DNA of 37,292 bases from an uncultured SAR116 cluster alpha proteobacterium (lineage in GTDB: Bacteria; Pseudomonadota; Alphaproteobacteria; Puniceispirillales; GCA-002684695). The translations under genes and the position numbers were made by a program. Location of the stretch: assembly GCA_902612965.1 (NCBI GenBank), contig CACMFN010000016.1, forward strand, positions 1-37,292, in the 5' to 3' direction. This document shows, in pieces, positions 8,459 through 17,155 of the stretch (its first letter is position 1; every line of letters starts with the position of its first letter). The notes beneath the pieces are model-generated. The model had not been told where the DNA came from, searched no databases, and saw nothing but the letters and a program-made list of their open reading frames with translations.

Positions 8459-8498
8459 AGTGAAATTTAAGCACATTTACAAAAGATAATAGGTCTTA

Positions 8499-11120
8499 AT
8501 GAAAGCTTCTGAATTTTTTAAATCAGCATGTAATCTAAACAAACTAGATTTATTGTTCTCAAAAGAAGAAATAAAAAAATTAGAAAAAATTTGCCATTTT
8601 GCAAATTTTAAAAAAAATGAGACTATTATTTTTCAAAATGCCTTAGCTGATAAACTTTATTTTCTAATAAACGGTAAAGCAACTTTTACAGTATTAAATC
8701 AAAATAGAGAACAAGAAATAGCTGTAATAAGGTCTCCATATGTACCCTTAGGTATATCAGGACTAAATGCACCTGGCAGATACGCGTCTAATATTATCAT
8801 TGAAAAAAATAGCTTTATTCTCAGTTTAGAACTCAAAGACATGAATAATCTTTTTGAACTAGATGCAACTTTAGGTGCTAAGTTTTACACCCTTTTATTA
8901 TCGAGATCGACAGAACTACTGAGAGCCTCACGAGGCTTAGACAAAAATATCCAATATTCTAAAGTTAAAGAAGAAAAGGGAATAAAATATCTCGCAAACA
9001 AAGAAGAGCTTACTTCAATAAAGGATAGTGCTTTTTTTTCATCGATGACAATCAAGGACTTGAATGAATTTTTAAAGTTTTTTGTTATTCGTCAATTTTC
9101 AAGAGATGAAAAAGTTGCAATTGAAAATAATGTTTCAAAAGGTTTATTTATATTACTCTCAGGGAGAGTAGAAGCTAGCTTTTCAACAATTCATAAAAAA
9201 AAGTTAGTTAAAAAATCTAGAACAATAGTTCGTTCAGGAATTGCTCTTTCATATACTAATGGGCAATCAAAACTCAAATATCCATATACCATCAAAGCAA
9301 CTCGTGACACAAAAATGTTAGTTTTAAGTAATTTGTCTTTTAGGCGTTTATTTAAAAATAATTCAAAATTAGCTCTCTTGATTTTAAAAAGACAAATTTG
9401 GCAAATTGAAAAATTTAGACAGTCAGCAACAGGGCTTACACATTACATTGAAGGTGATGAAAAAAATCTTTTATCTAATTTACTAAAACACAACGGCTCA
9501 AAAATACCAGTTGATTCAAAGCTTTATCAGGCTGAGCAATCGATCAATAATCGTTTTTTAAGAGAGTTTGCAATCAATTGCATTTATGAGGCTGGCTTCA
9601 AAGGTAATGACACTGAACGCTCGATAGCAGGTCTTGCTATGGATGCTTTCGACGGGTTAGAACGTGAAACTCGTTTTTTTAAACAACTCAATATAATTTA
9701 TAATAGAGTAGTTAAAGCAAAAACTAATCAAGATCCTAATTATTTGTTAAGGCTATCAAATGCAGATTTTACAAGAGCGTTTGATCAAGTTCCTTATATT
9801 GTTAAAGGCTATGAAAATCTTCCTAAAGAAAGAAGAACAATTTTTATTTATAATCACTTAGCAGCTGTTGAAAGTAATATGTTAGCTAATGGTCATTCCT
9901 TCTCAATAGATAGTCATTTTGTAAGCGCAAAAATATTATTTCCTAAATATGGTGATGGAGGACAACGTATTGTCAGGGCAAGCAGAAAAACTGAATATTG
10001 GCGTAGTGAATATTACTCAAGGCTATCTAATATAGTTGTTCATACTCCCGAATCTGATAAATTAGAAGAAACCCCTTCTGAAAAAAAGCAGCGCAAAAAA
10101 AGTTTTTTTGTAGATGCACAGAAGGCATTTGATGAAGGGAGACCTTTAGCAATTGCACCTGAAGGAACTTCAGAAACCCCTAATAACAAGACTGAAAAAT
10201 CTCCAGGACCATTTAAGGCTGGTGCATTCTTATTGGCAAATCAACTACAACCAAATCCGTTGATAGTTCCAATTGCACTTGCGAATTTTGATAGTCCTAT
10301 TTCTAAAACTGTCTATTCAGCTGTTATTAAAAAGGGTTTTTTTATTGGTGACCATGTTGACGTTAATGACGAAAAAGCACTCATGCAATTTTTATCAGAG
10401 TACAGAAGAACATTCAGGAAGTATGTTGAGGAGGCAATAGACCTTTCAAAAGAAATTGATAATATCACCCTTGAAAATAAAAAAGAATACATAACCAATA
10501 TAGGATTTTTAAGCCCTGTTGAAAAAGAATTTGAAGCTGATGTAAGAGAGTTAGAAATCAAAAGTGTTAGAAATACGAATGATCAAAAAAATATTGTTTT
10601 ATATGGCAGCTCAACTTTCAGGCTTTGGAAAGATCCTCAAGGTGACCTCTCTGCAAATAATTTGAGTAATTTAGGTTTTGGAGGTTCAACATTGCAAGCT
10701 TGTAGATTTTTCTTTGATCGATTGGTTCTACCAAAAAATCCAAATATGATTTTTCTTTATGCAGGAGACAACGATATTGGAAATGGAAAATCCTCAACAG
10801 AAGTTATTGAAGAATTTAATCTTTTTGTAGACCAGGTTCATGAAAAGCTTCCACAAACAAAATGTTATTTTATTTCAATCAAGCCCAGCCCTTTTAGATC
10901 AAGGTTTCAAAAAATTATCATAAAGACTAATAAAGGCATTAATGATATTATTTTAAAAAATAAGCAATGGAAATACATAGATCTATTTTCGTTGATGGTA
11001 GATAAAAAGAACAGACCATCAGATATTTTTTATGGTAGTGATCCTTTACATATGAACTCAATAGGCTACAGTCTTTTGGCAAAACTTATTCGAGATGAAA
11101 TAACTTTTTACAGTTATTAA
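8499..11120 (+). CDS. Multidomain protein: two cNMP-binding-like domains, PlsC-type acyltransferase, SGNH hydrolase
   Basis: 873 residues in one uninterrupted frame. Residues about 20-140 and 170-300 look like Crp-type cyclic-nucleotide-binding folds; the phosphate-binding cassettes are degenerate (the expected Glu is not evident), so ligand binding is doubtful. Residues about 430-620 are a glycerolipid acyltransferase domain: NHLAAVE (His453, Glu458, so HX4E rather than the usual HX4D), APEGTSETP near 555, and the VPIAL strand. Residues about 695-865 are an SGNH/GDSL hydrolase: YGSSTFRLW (Ser705 as likely nucleophile), NLGFGGS, AGDND (Asn758) and DPLH (Asp848, His851). No signal peptide is seen. 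It probably acts on phospholipid or another acyl ester at the membrane, with transfer and hydrolysis in one chain; this is inference. It follows serC by 40 bases. Confidence 0.85.
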   Translation: MKASEFFKSACNLNKLDLLFSKEEIKKLEKICHFANFKKNETIIFQNALADKLYFLINGKATFTVLNQNREQEIAVIRSPYVPLGISGLNAPGRYASNIIIEKNSFILSLELKDMNNLFELDATLGAKFYTLLLSRSTELLRASRGLDKNIQYSKVKEEKGIKYLANKEELTSIKDSAFFSSMTIKDLNEFLKFFVIRQFSRDEKVAIENNVSKGLFILLSGRVEASFSTIHKKKLVKKSRTIVRSGIALSYTNGQSKLKYPYTIKATRDTKMLVLSNLSFRRLFKNNSKLALLILKRQIWQIEKFRQSATGLTHYIEGDEKNLLSNLLKHNGSKIPVDSKLYQAEQSINNRFLREFAINCIYEAGFKGNDTERSIAGLAMDAFDGLERETRFFKQLNIIYNRVVKAKTNQDPNYLLRLSNADFTRAFDQVPYIVKGYENLPKERRTIFIYNHLAAVESNMLANGHSFSIDSHFVSAKILFPKYGDGGQRIVRASRKTEYWRSEYYSRLSNIVVHTPESDKLEETPSEKKQRKKSFFVDAQKAFDEGRPLAIAPEGTSETPNNKTEKSPGPFKAGAFLLANQLQPNPLIVPIALANFDSPISKTVYSAVIKKGFFIGDHVDVNDEKALMQFLSEYRRTFRKYVEEAIDLSKEIDNITLENKKEYITNIGFLSPVEKEFEADVRELEIKSVRNTNDQKNIVLYGSSTFRLWKDPQGDLSANNLSNLGFGGSTLQACRFFFDRLVLPKNPNMIFLYAGDNDIGNGKSSTEVIEEFNLFVDQVHEKLPQTKCYFISIKPSPFRSRFQKIIIKTNKGINDIILKNKQWKYIDLFSLMVDKKNRPSDIFYGSDPLHMNSIGYSLLAKLIRDEITFYSY

Positions 11121-11141
11121 TATTAGTTAAGTGTATCTGAT

Positions 11142-11810
11142 TTAAATTAGTTCATCTTCTGGGTTGCTTGTTTCACCAAATCTTTTCAAAACAGCAGGCC
11201 TTGTTCCTTCGTATGCTTTGGTGATTTTTTCAGAAATCTTTTTGTTTTCCCTTTCAAACAAACTGTTTCCTAAAACATCACTTTCAGCAATAAAAGGACC
11301 AAAATTTTCAACATCTATTAGCCACATAGCTTGTGCAAGCCCAAGTTCCTTCTTCCAATAAAGATTCCTTACTTTTTTAACACCCCTACCTAATAAAGCA
11401 CCCGTTCCATAACCAACAGTGGTAAGATAAATTGCACCACATGGTACAAAGTTTTGTTTATAATCCTCTATACTCATTCCACCTTTTCCAATAATTAATT
11501 TTGCACCTGATATTTTTAACCAATCGCCAATCCATCTTGAAAATCTAAAAGATGCGGTTGCGGTTACAGCACCAAGATTAAAATCTCCATTTTCATTTTG
11601 TACAGCTGCTGGTGAGCAGTGAAAATTTGTTGCACTTTCTTTTGGTAGTTCTAGTGGCAAATCTGCGTGTTCCTCTAGTACCTTTTTATAAATACCTTCT
11701 CTTGCTGTGTATATACTTCCATTCAAATATACGATGTCACCAATATTAATGTTTTTGATTTCGTCTTTAGTTGGGTTTGTATTTAAAAAAACTTTTTTTA
11801 GACTTGCCAT
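11142..11810 (-). CDS. Class I fumarate hydratase / L(+)-tartrate dehydratase, beta subunit
   Basis: 222 residues matching the C-terminal (beta) domain of class I Fe-S hydro-lyases. Visible features are GDIVYLNGSIYTAREG near the N-terminus, the FHCSPA segment, ATASFRFSRW, the IGKGGM loop and the PCGAIYLTTVGYG block. It pairs with the alpha subunit encoded just upstream, whose stop overlaps this start by 13 bases. The pair hydrates or dehydrates a four-carbon diacid; fumarate/malate is the likeliest substrate, with tartrate the alternative. It converges on the acyltransferase fusion with about 20 bases between the stops. Confidence 0.88.
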   Translation of the reverse strand: MASLKKVFLNTNPTKDEIKNINIGDIVYLNGSIYTAREGIYKKVLEEHADLPLELPKESATNFHCSPAAVQNENGDFNLGAVTATASFRFSRWIGDWLKISGAKLIIGKGGMSIEDYKQNFVPCGAIYLTTVGYGTGALLGRGVKKVRNLYWKKELGLAQAMWLIDVENFGPFIAESDVLGNSLFERENKKISEKITKAYEGTRPAVLKRFGETSNPEDELI

Positions 11811-12736
11811 TCAACTGTTTCTCTTCTTTGATAATCTGTAAACCAATCAGGGTTATTTCTGTAGGTTATTTTTCCATCTCCATGAATGCGAGCTACTGCT
11901 CTTCTTGATGAAAGACAGAAAGCATGGACACTCATTTGCATTCCTCCAGTATGACAGTATCCAACCTCAATGTTGCAATCTATTACCATTGATTTTCCAA
12001 TAAATCCCATTGCGCCCATACCTATACTGTTTCCTAGGTCTTTTAACTCTTCTTCTAACATTGAGATTTTTGGATCTGGGTTTTTATCTCCAACGATCCT
12101 CAAACATGCAGCCCTTTTACCCAATACCATGCAAGTGTCCTTAGATCCCCCTAGGCCTATTCCAATTATTGCAGGCTGGCAGGCAAGGCCTCGTTTCCCG
12201 AAAGCGACAATCGTATCAAGAAAAAATTTTTTTATTCCTTCTATACCATCGCTCGGAAAAAGCATTCTATAATCAGTGCCAAACAAACCACCTTTGTGAA
12301 CTGTAATAAGGTCGATCCAGTCACCGTCAGGTTCAAAAGCATATTCTATTTCAGGGGCACCTATACCTACATTATTGTCATAATCTGTTCTCCATAAAGG
12401 GTGCACGCGATTAGGACGCAGAGGTATTTTAACTGTGGCATCTGCAGTTGCCTTCCTTAAGGTTGTTTCTAAAGAAACAGGACCGCCTTCTATTTTTGCT
12501 TCATTGCCTAATTTTACATACCACCTAGGACAACCAGTATCACCACACATAGCCCTATTATCTTCCTTAGCGGCTTCATAGTTTTCTAGCATTGCCTCCA
12601 AAACGAAGTTTGATAAATCACCATCTTCTTCTTGAGAAGCTTTTTTTAAGCCTTTTAAATAATCATCAGGTATTTCGATTGCAGCCTTAGACATTAATGA
12701 AATTGCTGCATCGTAAATTTGAGAATTTTTTATCAT
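11798..12736 (-). CDS. Class I fumarate hydratase / L(+)-tartrate dehydratase, alpha subunit
   Basis: 312 residues, the normal length for a separate alpha subunit. Cysteines at conserved places should hold the [4Fe-4S] cluster: MCGDTGCPRW, GIGLGGSKDTC and GYCHTGGMQMSVHAFC. The split alpha/beta organisation, rather than one fused FumA-type chain, is common in alphaproteobacteria and archaea. The start lies close to and divergent from the glutamine synthetase homologue, with 84 bases shared as promoter region. Substrate choice between fumarate and tartrate cannot be decided from motifs visible here. Confidence 0.88.
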   Translation of the reverse strand: MIKNSQIYDAAISLMSKAAIEIPDDYLKGLKKASQEEDGDLSNFVLEAMLENYEAAKEDNRAMCGDTGCPRWYVKLGNEAKIEGGPVSLETTLRKATADATVKIPLRPNRVHPLWRTDYDNNVGIGAPEIEYAFEPDGDWIDLITVHKGGLFGTDYRMLFPSDGIEGIKKFFLDTIVAFGKRGLACQPAIIGIGLGGSKDTCMVLGKRAACLRIVGDKNPDPKISMLEEELKDLGNSIGMGAMGFIGKSMVIDCNIEVGYCHTGGMQMSVHAFCLSSRRAVARIHGDGKITYRNNPDWFTDYQRRETVEWQV

Positions 12737-12820
12737 ATAAATTTAATTTTTAGTGAATTTAAATTATATTATTAAAAATAAGAAGTATTGTAAAAATTAT
12801 ATTTAAAGAATGGAATTGAT

Positions 12821-14218
12821 ATGACTAAATTTTATGAGAGTATGTCTGACGCTTTGCCTGATATTAAAAGAGTTAAAGAAATTAAAAAAGATTTAATATC
12901 AAAAGGTGTTAAGTATATCTACTCAAACTGGATAGATTTTTTAGGAAGTCCAAAAACAAAACCAATGCCTATTGATGATTTTGAAAACCTATGTATGGGT
13001 AAAGGCCCTCAATTTGCTGTTCACTCTGTGTCCTTTGTTCCAGAACTTACACCTGCAGATAACGATCAAATTCCAGTTCCTGATTTAGATAGTTTAGTTA
13101 TATGCCCATGGGATAAATCATGTGCTTGGGTTTTCTCTGATTTATTTTGGAATAACAAACCTTATAATGTATGCCCCAGAATGACACTTAAAAAACAGAT
13201 AGAGAAAAGTGCACAAGTTGATCTAAAGTTTTATGTTGGCATTGAGCCCGAGTTTTTTTTAATGAAATGGGATGGTGATAAACCCGTTAAAGCAATTGAT
13301 CTAGACCCAATACCACTTAGGAGACAAGCGTTTGGTTATGATACTGAATATTCAATAAATGGGATGCATTTTTTAAAAGAAATTATTGATATTTTGAATG
13401 AAGATCTTGGTTGGGAATTACATGATGTTGTCGCTGAAGGGGCTTATGGACAGTATGAACTTGATTTTGGTTATACTGATATTCTTCAGATGGCAGACAG
13501 GTTTGTTTTCTTGAGAGTTTTATTAAAGGAGATTGCAAAAAAGCATGGTTATTTTGTAACTTTTATGCCCAAAACCAACATTAGCGATTGGAGATCTGGT
13601 GCCCACATAAATCACAGTGTTGCCTCAATCAAGACTGGCAATTCAAATATATATAAAGACGGAGAAAATTTTTCAGATAAAGCATTTAATGCTGTAGCAG
13701 GTATTCTCAAACATGGTGCGGCAATTACGGCTTTAGCATGTCCGACTGTAAATTCATATAATGGATTTGTTTCATCTGTTGAAGGACTAGATGGAGGTCT
13801 TCACACTTGGGCCCCAACTCATATGACTTATGGAAGTAACAATCGTTCTGCAATGATAAGGCTTCCTCAAAATAGATTTTGTATTGAAAACAGAGCTTCT
13901 GATTTAACACAAAATCCGTATCTGACTTTTTCTCTTTTGGCTGCATCTGTAACCGAAGGAATTCAAAAAGGATTAAAACCTCCAGCTATTACAAACAAGA
14001 GTTTATACGATTTAAATGATCAGGAGCAGCAAGAGATATCTACCTTACCAAGAAATCTTTTAGAAGCAGTTGATGCTTTTAAGAGAGATCCTATTATATA
14101 TGAAGTATTTTCTGATCCACTAATAAATAATTTTGTAAGCTATAAATATGATGAATGGAGAAGATATCATACAACAACAACAGACTGGGAAATTAGAGAG
14201 TATCTAAAACTTTTTTAA
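12821..14218 (+). CDS. Glutamine synthetase family protein (GlnT/GMAS-like)
   Basis: 465 residues. An N-terminal beta-grasp part (YSNWIDFLGSPKTKPMP) is followed by the GS catalytic barrel: GIEPEFFL (Glu142, Glu144), EGAYGQYELDF (Glu206, Glu213), GAHINHS (His262), NNRSAMIRLP (Arg342, Arg348) and ENRASDLTQNPYL (Glu356, Arg358). All metal- and ATP-binding residues appear present. The sequence is closer to the GlnT/gamma-glutamylmethylamide synthetase group than to housekeeping GlnA, and I see no GlnA-type adenylylation site. It may therefore ligate glutamate to an amine other than ammonia. The stop overlaps the next ATG, coupling it to a MetX-like hydrolase. Confidence 0.88.
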   Translation: MTKFYESMSDALPDIKRVKEIKKDLISKGVKYIYSNWIDFLGSPKTKPMPIDDFENLCMGKGPQFAVHSVSFVPELTPADNDQIPVPDLDSLVICPWDKSCAWVFSDLFWNNKPYNVCPRMTLKKQIEKSAQVDLKFYVGIEPEFFLMKWDGDKPVKAIDLDPIPLRRQAFGYDTEYSINGMHFLKEIIDILNEDLGWELHDVVAEGAYGQYELDFGYTDILQMADRFVFLRVLLKEIAKKHGYFVTFMPKTNISDWRSGAHINHSVASIKTGNSNIYKDGENFSDKAFNAVAGILKHGAAITALACPTVNSYNGFVSSVEGLDGGLHTWAPTHMTYGSNNRSAMIRLPQNRFCIENRASDLTQNPYLTFSLLAASVTEGIQKGLKPPAITNKSLYDLNDQEQQEISTLPRNLLEAVDAFKRDPIIYEVFSDPLINNFVSYKYDEWRRYHTTTTDWEIREYLKLF

Positions 14219-15222
14219 TGGCAAATAATATTAAAGAATTTAGGGTAAAAAAATTCAAAGTTAATAATCAAGAAATTGATCTAAAATTAAATTATATTTG
14301 TTATGGAAAATTAAATGAAAATAAAGACAACTTAATTATTTTTCCAACCCGTTTTGCTGGTAATCATAATGATCAAGACTACCTCATTGGAAACAATCAG
14401 TTTCTTAATCCAGAAAAGTTTTTTATTTGTATTCCTAATATGTTTGGAAATGGCATTTCTTCATCACCAAGTAATTCTGAAGGTGAATTGAAGGGGCCAT
14501 CTTTTCCAAGGTTGTCAATTAACGACAATGTGGTTTTGCAAAAAAAACTTATAGAAGATGTCTTTGGGGTAAATAAAGTTTACATGGTCATTGGGTGGTC
14601 AATGGGGGGACAACAAGCCTATGAATGGGGAGCATTTTATCCTAATCATGTAGATCGTATTGTACCAATTTGTGCTCATGCAAAAACTACTGACCATACA
14701 TTTGTATTTTTAGAAGGAATGTATGAAGCCTTAACATCTGACCCAAATTGGAAAAATGGAAATTATATAAAACAACCTAATAAGGGTAAAACTACAATGG
14801 CTAGGGTCTGGGCAGGTTGGGCACATGGTCAAAATTGGTATAGAGAAAAACTTTATTTAAAAGAAGGTTATAAAAATCCGACTGATGTTCTCTTAGACTA
14901 TTGGGATGAAATTTATTATAAAAAAGATGCCAATGATCTTATTCATATGATCAGAACTTGGCAGAATCACGATATTTCAAAAAATTCAAAATACAAAAAT
15001 AATTATATATCTGCTTTAAAAAATATAAAAGCTCAGGTTTTACTCATGCCAGGGATAAACGATTTGTACTTTCCACCTGAAGATAATCAAATTGAAATAA
15101 AACATTTAAAAAATGCACAATTATCAGTTATTAGATCTGACCATGGTCATTATGCTGGTGCAGGTAAATCAAAAAAAGACTTAAAGTTCATTAATGAACA
15201 ATTATTTAAATATTTTGGTTAA
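14218..15222 (+). CDS. MetX-like alpha/beta-fold hydrolase or acyltransferase
   Basis: 334 residues, shorter than true MetX (about 370-390). It has the alpha/beta-hydrolase layout with nucleophile Ser128 in IGWSMGGQQAYEW, Asp282 in PGINDLYFPPED and His309 or His311 in SDHGHYAG. The GWSMGG elbow and the PNMFGNG segment resemble homoserine O-acetyltransferase relatives. The ATG overlaps the stop of the glutamine synthetase homologue by one base, so the two are very likely made together. A role in cleaving or transferring an acyl group on the product of that ligase is inference; simple homoserine acetylation is the alternative. Confidence 0.82.
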   Translation: MANNIKEFRVKKFKVNNQEIDLKLNYICYGKLNENKDNLIIFPTRFAGNHNDQDYLIGNNQFLNPEKFFICIPNMFGNGISSSPSNSEGELKGPSFPRLSINDNVVLQKKLIEDVFGVNKVYMVIGWSMGGQQAYEWGAFYPNHVDRIVPICAHAKTTDHTFVFLEGMYEALTSDPNWKNGNYIKQPNKGKTTMARVWAGWAHGQNWYREKLYLKEGYKNPTDVLLDYWDEIYYKKDANDLIHMIRTWQNHDISKNSKYKNNYISALKNIKAQVLLMPGINDLYFPPEDNQIEIKHLKNAQLSVIRSDHGHYAGAGKSKKDLKFINEQLFKYFG

Positions 15223-15295
15223 ATTTTTAATAGATTATTATTTATTAAAAACAAATAATATATTAAGTTAAATGAATATACGATTGAGGTAGCAT

Positions 15296-15874
15296 ATGTG
15301 GTTAATAATTCTTGGTATTATAATATTTACATCTGGTCATATGTTTAGAAGATTACTTCCTGATGGTAGAATATTTTTAGATCAAAAACTAGGTGAGAAC
15401 AGAGCCAAAGGCATAATAGGCATTACTCTTCTGAGTGGTTTTATTCTGGTAACTATTGGTTATTATATTAATGACTATGATATATATCTATATTACTCAC
15501 CTCCATGGCTAACTGCTATAACTCATCTAATGATGATATTTTCACTCCTCTTAATGAATGTTGGTAAACCTCATTTTGGTCATACAAATAGATTACAAAA
15601 ATATATTAAACATGGTATGCTGTCAGGTTTAATAATTTGGTCAATTGCTCATTTATTAATTAATGGAACACTAATGGCTTTTATTCTTTTCGGTTCATTA
15701 GGATTATGGGCTGTTTTAGAAATATTTTTACTAGAAAGAAACAAATATCAGCATGAAAAATTAGATGGTAGCTTGAGAGGTGATATTTATCTTATTGGAT
15801 TAACCGCAGCAGTCTATACTGTTTTTATTGTTATACATTATCTACTTGGTGCAAATCTTTACCCATTTATTTAA
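15296..15874 (+). CDS. NnrU family membrane protein
   Basis: 192 residues with about five hydrophobic membrane segments. The N-terminus IFTSGHMFRRL and the later GKPHFGHTN and SIAHLLING blocks match NnrU, a family named from denitrifiers but common in aerobes and possibly linked to isoprenoid or carotenoid metabolism. The start is an ATG after TTGAGGTAGC. It converges with DUF924, with 14 bases between the two genes. Confidence 0.85.
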   Translation: MWLIILGIIIFTSGHMFRRLLPDGRIFLDQKLGENRAKGIIGITLLSGFILVTIGYYINDYDIYLYYSPPWLTAITHLMMIFSLLLMNVGKPHFGHTNRLQKYIKHGMLSGLIIWSIAHLLINGTLMAFILFGSLGLWAVLEIFLLERNKYQHEKLDGSLRGDIYLIGLTAAVYTVFIVIHYLLGANLYPFI

Positions 15875-15888
15875 TTTATAAATATTTT

Positions 15889-16638
15889 TTACTTTATATC
15901 TTGAACAATAGGTAATTTTCCTCCTGCCCATATTGGAAGATTTTCTTTATCATCAAGCCATTTTTTTTCTTGGACAGTACTTGTTCTACCTAAAGCGTTA
16001 TTTCTTTGTGGGTATCGGCCAAATTTTTCTAAAACCTGTTGGTGTTGATATACTGCTTGTTTATTACGCCCTTCGAACAAAGTAAATTTAGGATAAGCTT
16101 TAGCAGTCAATTTGATTATCCTTAAGGCGCTCTCTAAGTCTTTAATATTTTCTGAATGTGCTAAAGCCCATGGCAACAAGTAAAGAATTGCAGCAGGTTT
16201 TTTAAGAGTTTCATTTCTATTTTTTTTATTAAATAGCTCTTGAACTAAATCTCGTGCTATTTCATCATATGCAAAAGCTTCTGATGTACCCCTAAAACAT
16301 GATCGAGAGAGTTGATCAGCTAATAAAACTTTTGCTATTTTACCATTTATACTGTCCCACTCATCACCAATTAAAGTTTGTGGTTTAGATTTTAGCTCTC
16401 TTACTGTGGGTATAAATGGCTTACATAACTTGTCTAAAGATTGACCACTTTGAAACCAAATAACAAGTAGGGAACTTACAATATTAATGTTATTTAAACT
16501 TTTTTTTACTGCAGGGTCATTTGTATCGCCAGAACACATATAATTCAAAACACTACTTGGTGAACGTGGATTTTGTAGCGCCTTTAATACAAACCTGTTC
16601 TTTTTGAATTTTTCCAATATTTCATTAATATCTAACAT
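15889..16638 (-). CDS. DUF924 family protein
   Basis: 249 residues. The second half carries the family motifs: LADQLSRSCFRGTSEAFAYD, the LLPWALAHSE segment (equivalent to the usual P-x-x-H-S-E), and HQQVLEKFGRYPQRNNALGR followed by ST..E..WL. The fold is expected to be helical and TPR-like. The function is not established. The N-terminal 90 residues diverge from typical members and are hard to align by eye. Confidence 0.82.
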   Translation of the reverse strand: MLDINEILEKFKKNRFVLKALQNPRSPSSVLNYMCSGDTNDPAVKKSLNNINIVSSLLVIWFQSGQSLDKLCKPFIPTVRELKSKPQTLIGDEWDSINGKIAKVLLADQLSRSCFRGTSEAFAYDEIARDLVQELFNKKNRNETLKKPAAILYLLPWALAHSENIKDLESALRIIKLTAKAYPKFTLFEGRNKQAVYQHQQVLEKFGRYPQRNNALGRTSTVQEKKWLDDKENLPIWAGGKLPIVQDIK

Positions 16639-16668
16639 TGATAATTTTTTATATTTACAGAGGATGCA

Positions 16669-16844
16669 TTAAAAATCTATTTCTATGCCATTTATAACGA
16701 ATGTTTTACCATTAAAGCCTTTGTCCATCTTTTCAATATCAGAAATTTTTCACTATCAACTCTTTTATATGGATTTCTTTTTAGTTGAATAAATCTTAAT
16801 TTTTTTTCTTTATTAAGTTTTAACCTTTTAAAAATTTTTAACAT
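16669..16844 (-). pseudogene. Small basic protein gene with apparent frameshift in an A-run
   Basis: Starting at the ATG at 16844, a Lys/Arg-rich frame runs 50 residues to 16692. Near the run of five As at 16746-16750 (minus strand), a second frame becomes more protein-like, reading ISDIEKMDKGFNGKTFVING and ending at 16669. One extra A in that run would join both into a 58-residue protein. This suggests a one-base deletion or a read error. No family is recognised. Confidence 0.4.
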
Positions 16845-16915
16845 GTTTTTCTCTTAGCTTTAATTTGCTGTTTTTAATTCGGTTTTAATTTTCTGAGTAT
16901 TTATTTTAAATTAAT

Positions 16916-17086
16916 TTAACTTTTAAGTTGTCTTAATTTTTTTGCAATTTCTAATGACATTTCACTTTGGCCAAAAAATGGGGCTTCTTCACAGGCTCTA
17001 GCGAGATATTCTATATCATTAGTGACTTTATAATTGTCCCACATTTCTTTCATAAAGTCTTCTTGTTGTTTTTTTGTATCCTCCAT
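16916..17086 (-). CDS. 56-residue unknown small protein
   Basis: A complete small frame with AAAGGACC 8-10 bases before its ATG. It is Lys/Glu-rich with the segment LARACEEAPFFGQSEMS in the middle and a helical, basic C-terminus. It has no membrane segment. It fills an otherwise empty gap between DUF924 and the Cys-rich exported protein, on the same strand as both. The plus-strand frame across it is a shadow. No family is recognised; the good Shine-Dalgarno and sensible composition support it. Confidence 0.6.
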   Translation of the reverse strand: MEDTKKQQEDFMKEMWDNYKVTNDIEYLARACEEAPFFGQSEMSLEIAKKLRQLKS

Positions 17087-17155
17087 TTAAAGGTCCTTTT
17101 ATTAGTTATGCAATTCTCTGCCAAAAATTTAATTACAATTTTAATTTAAAATATA

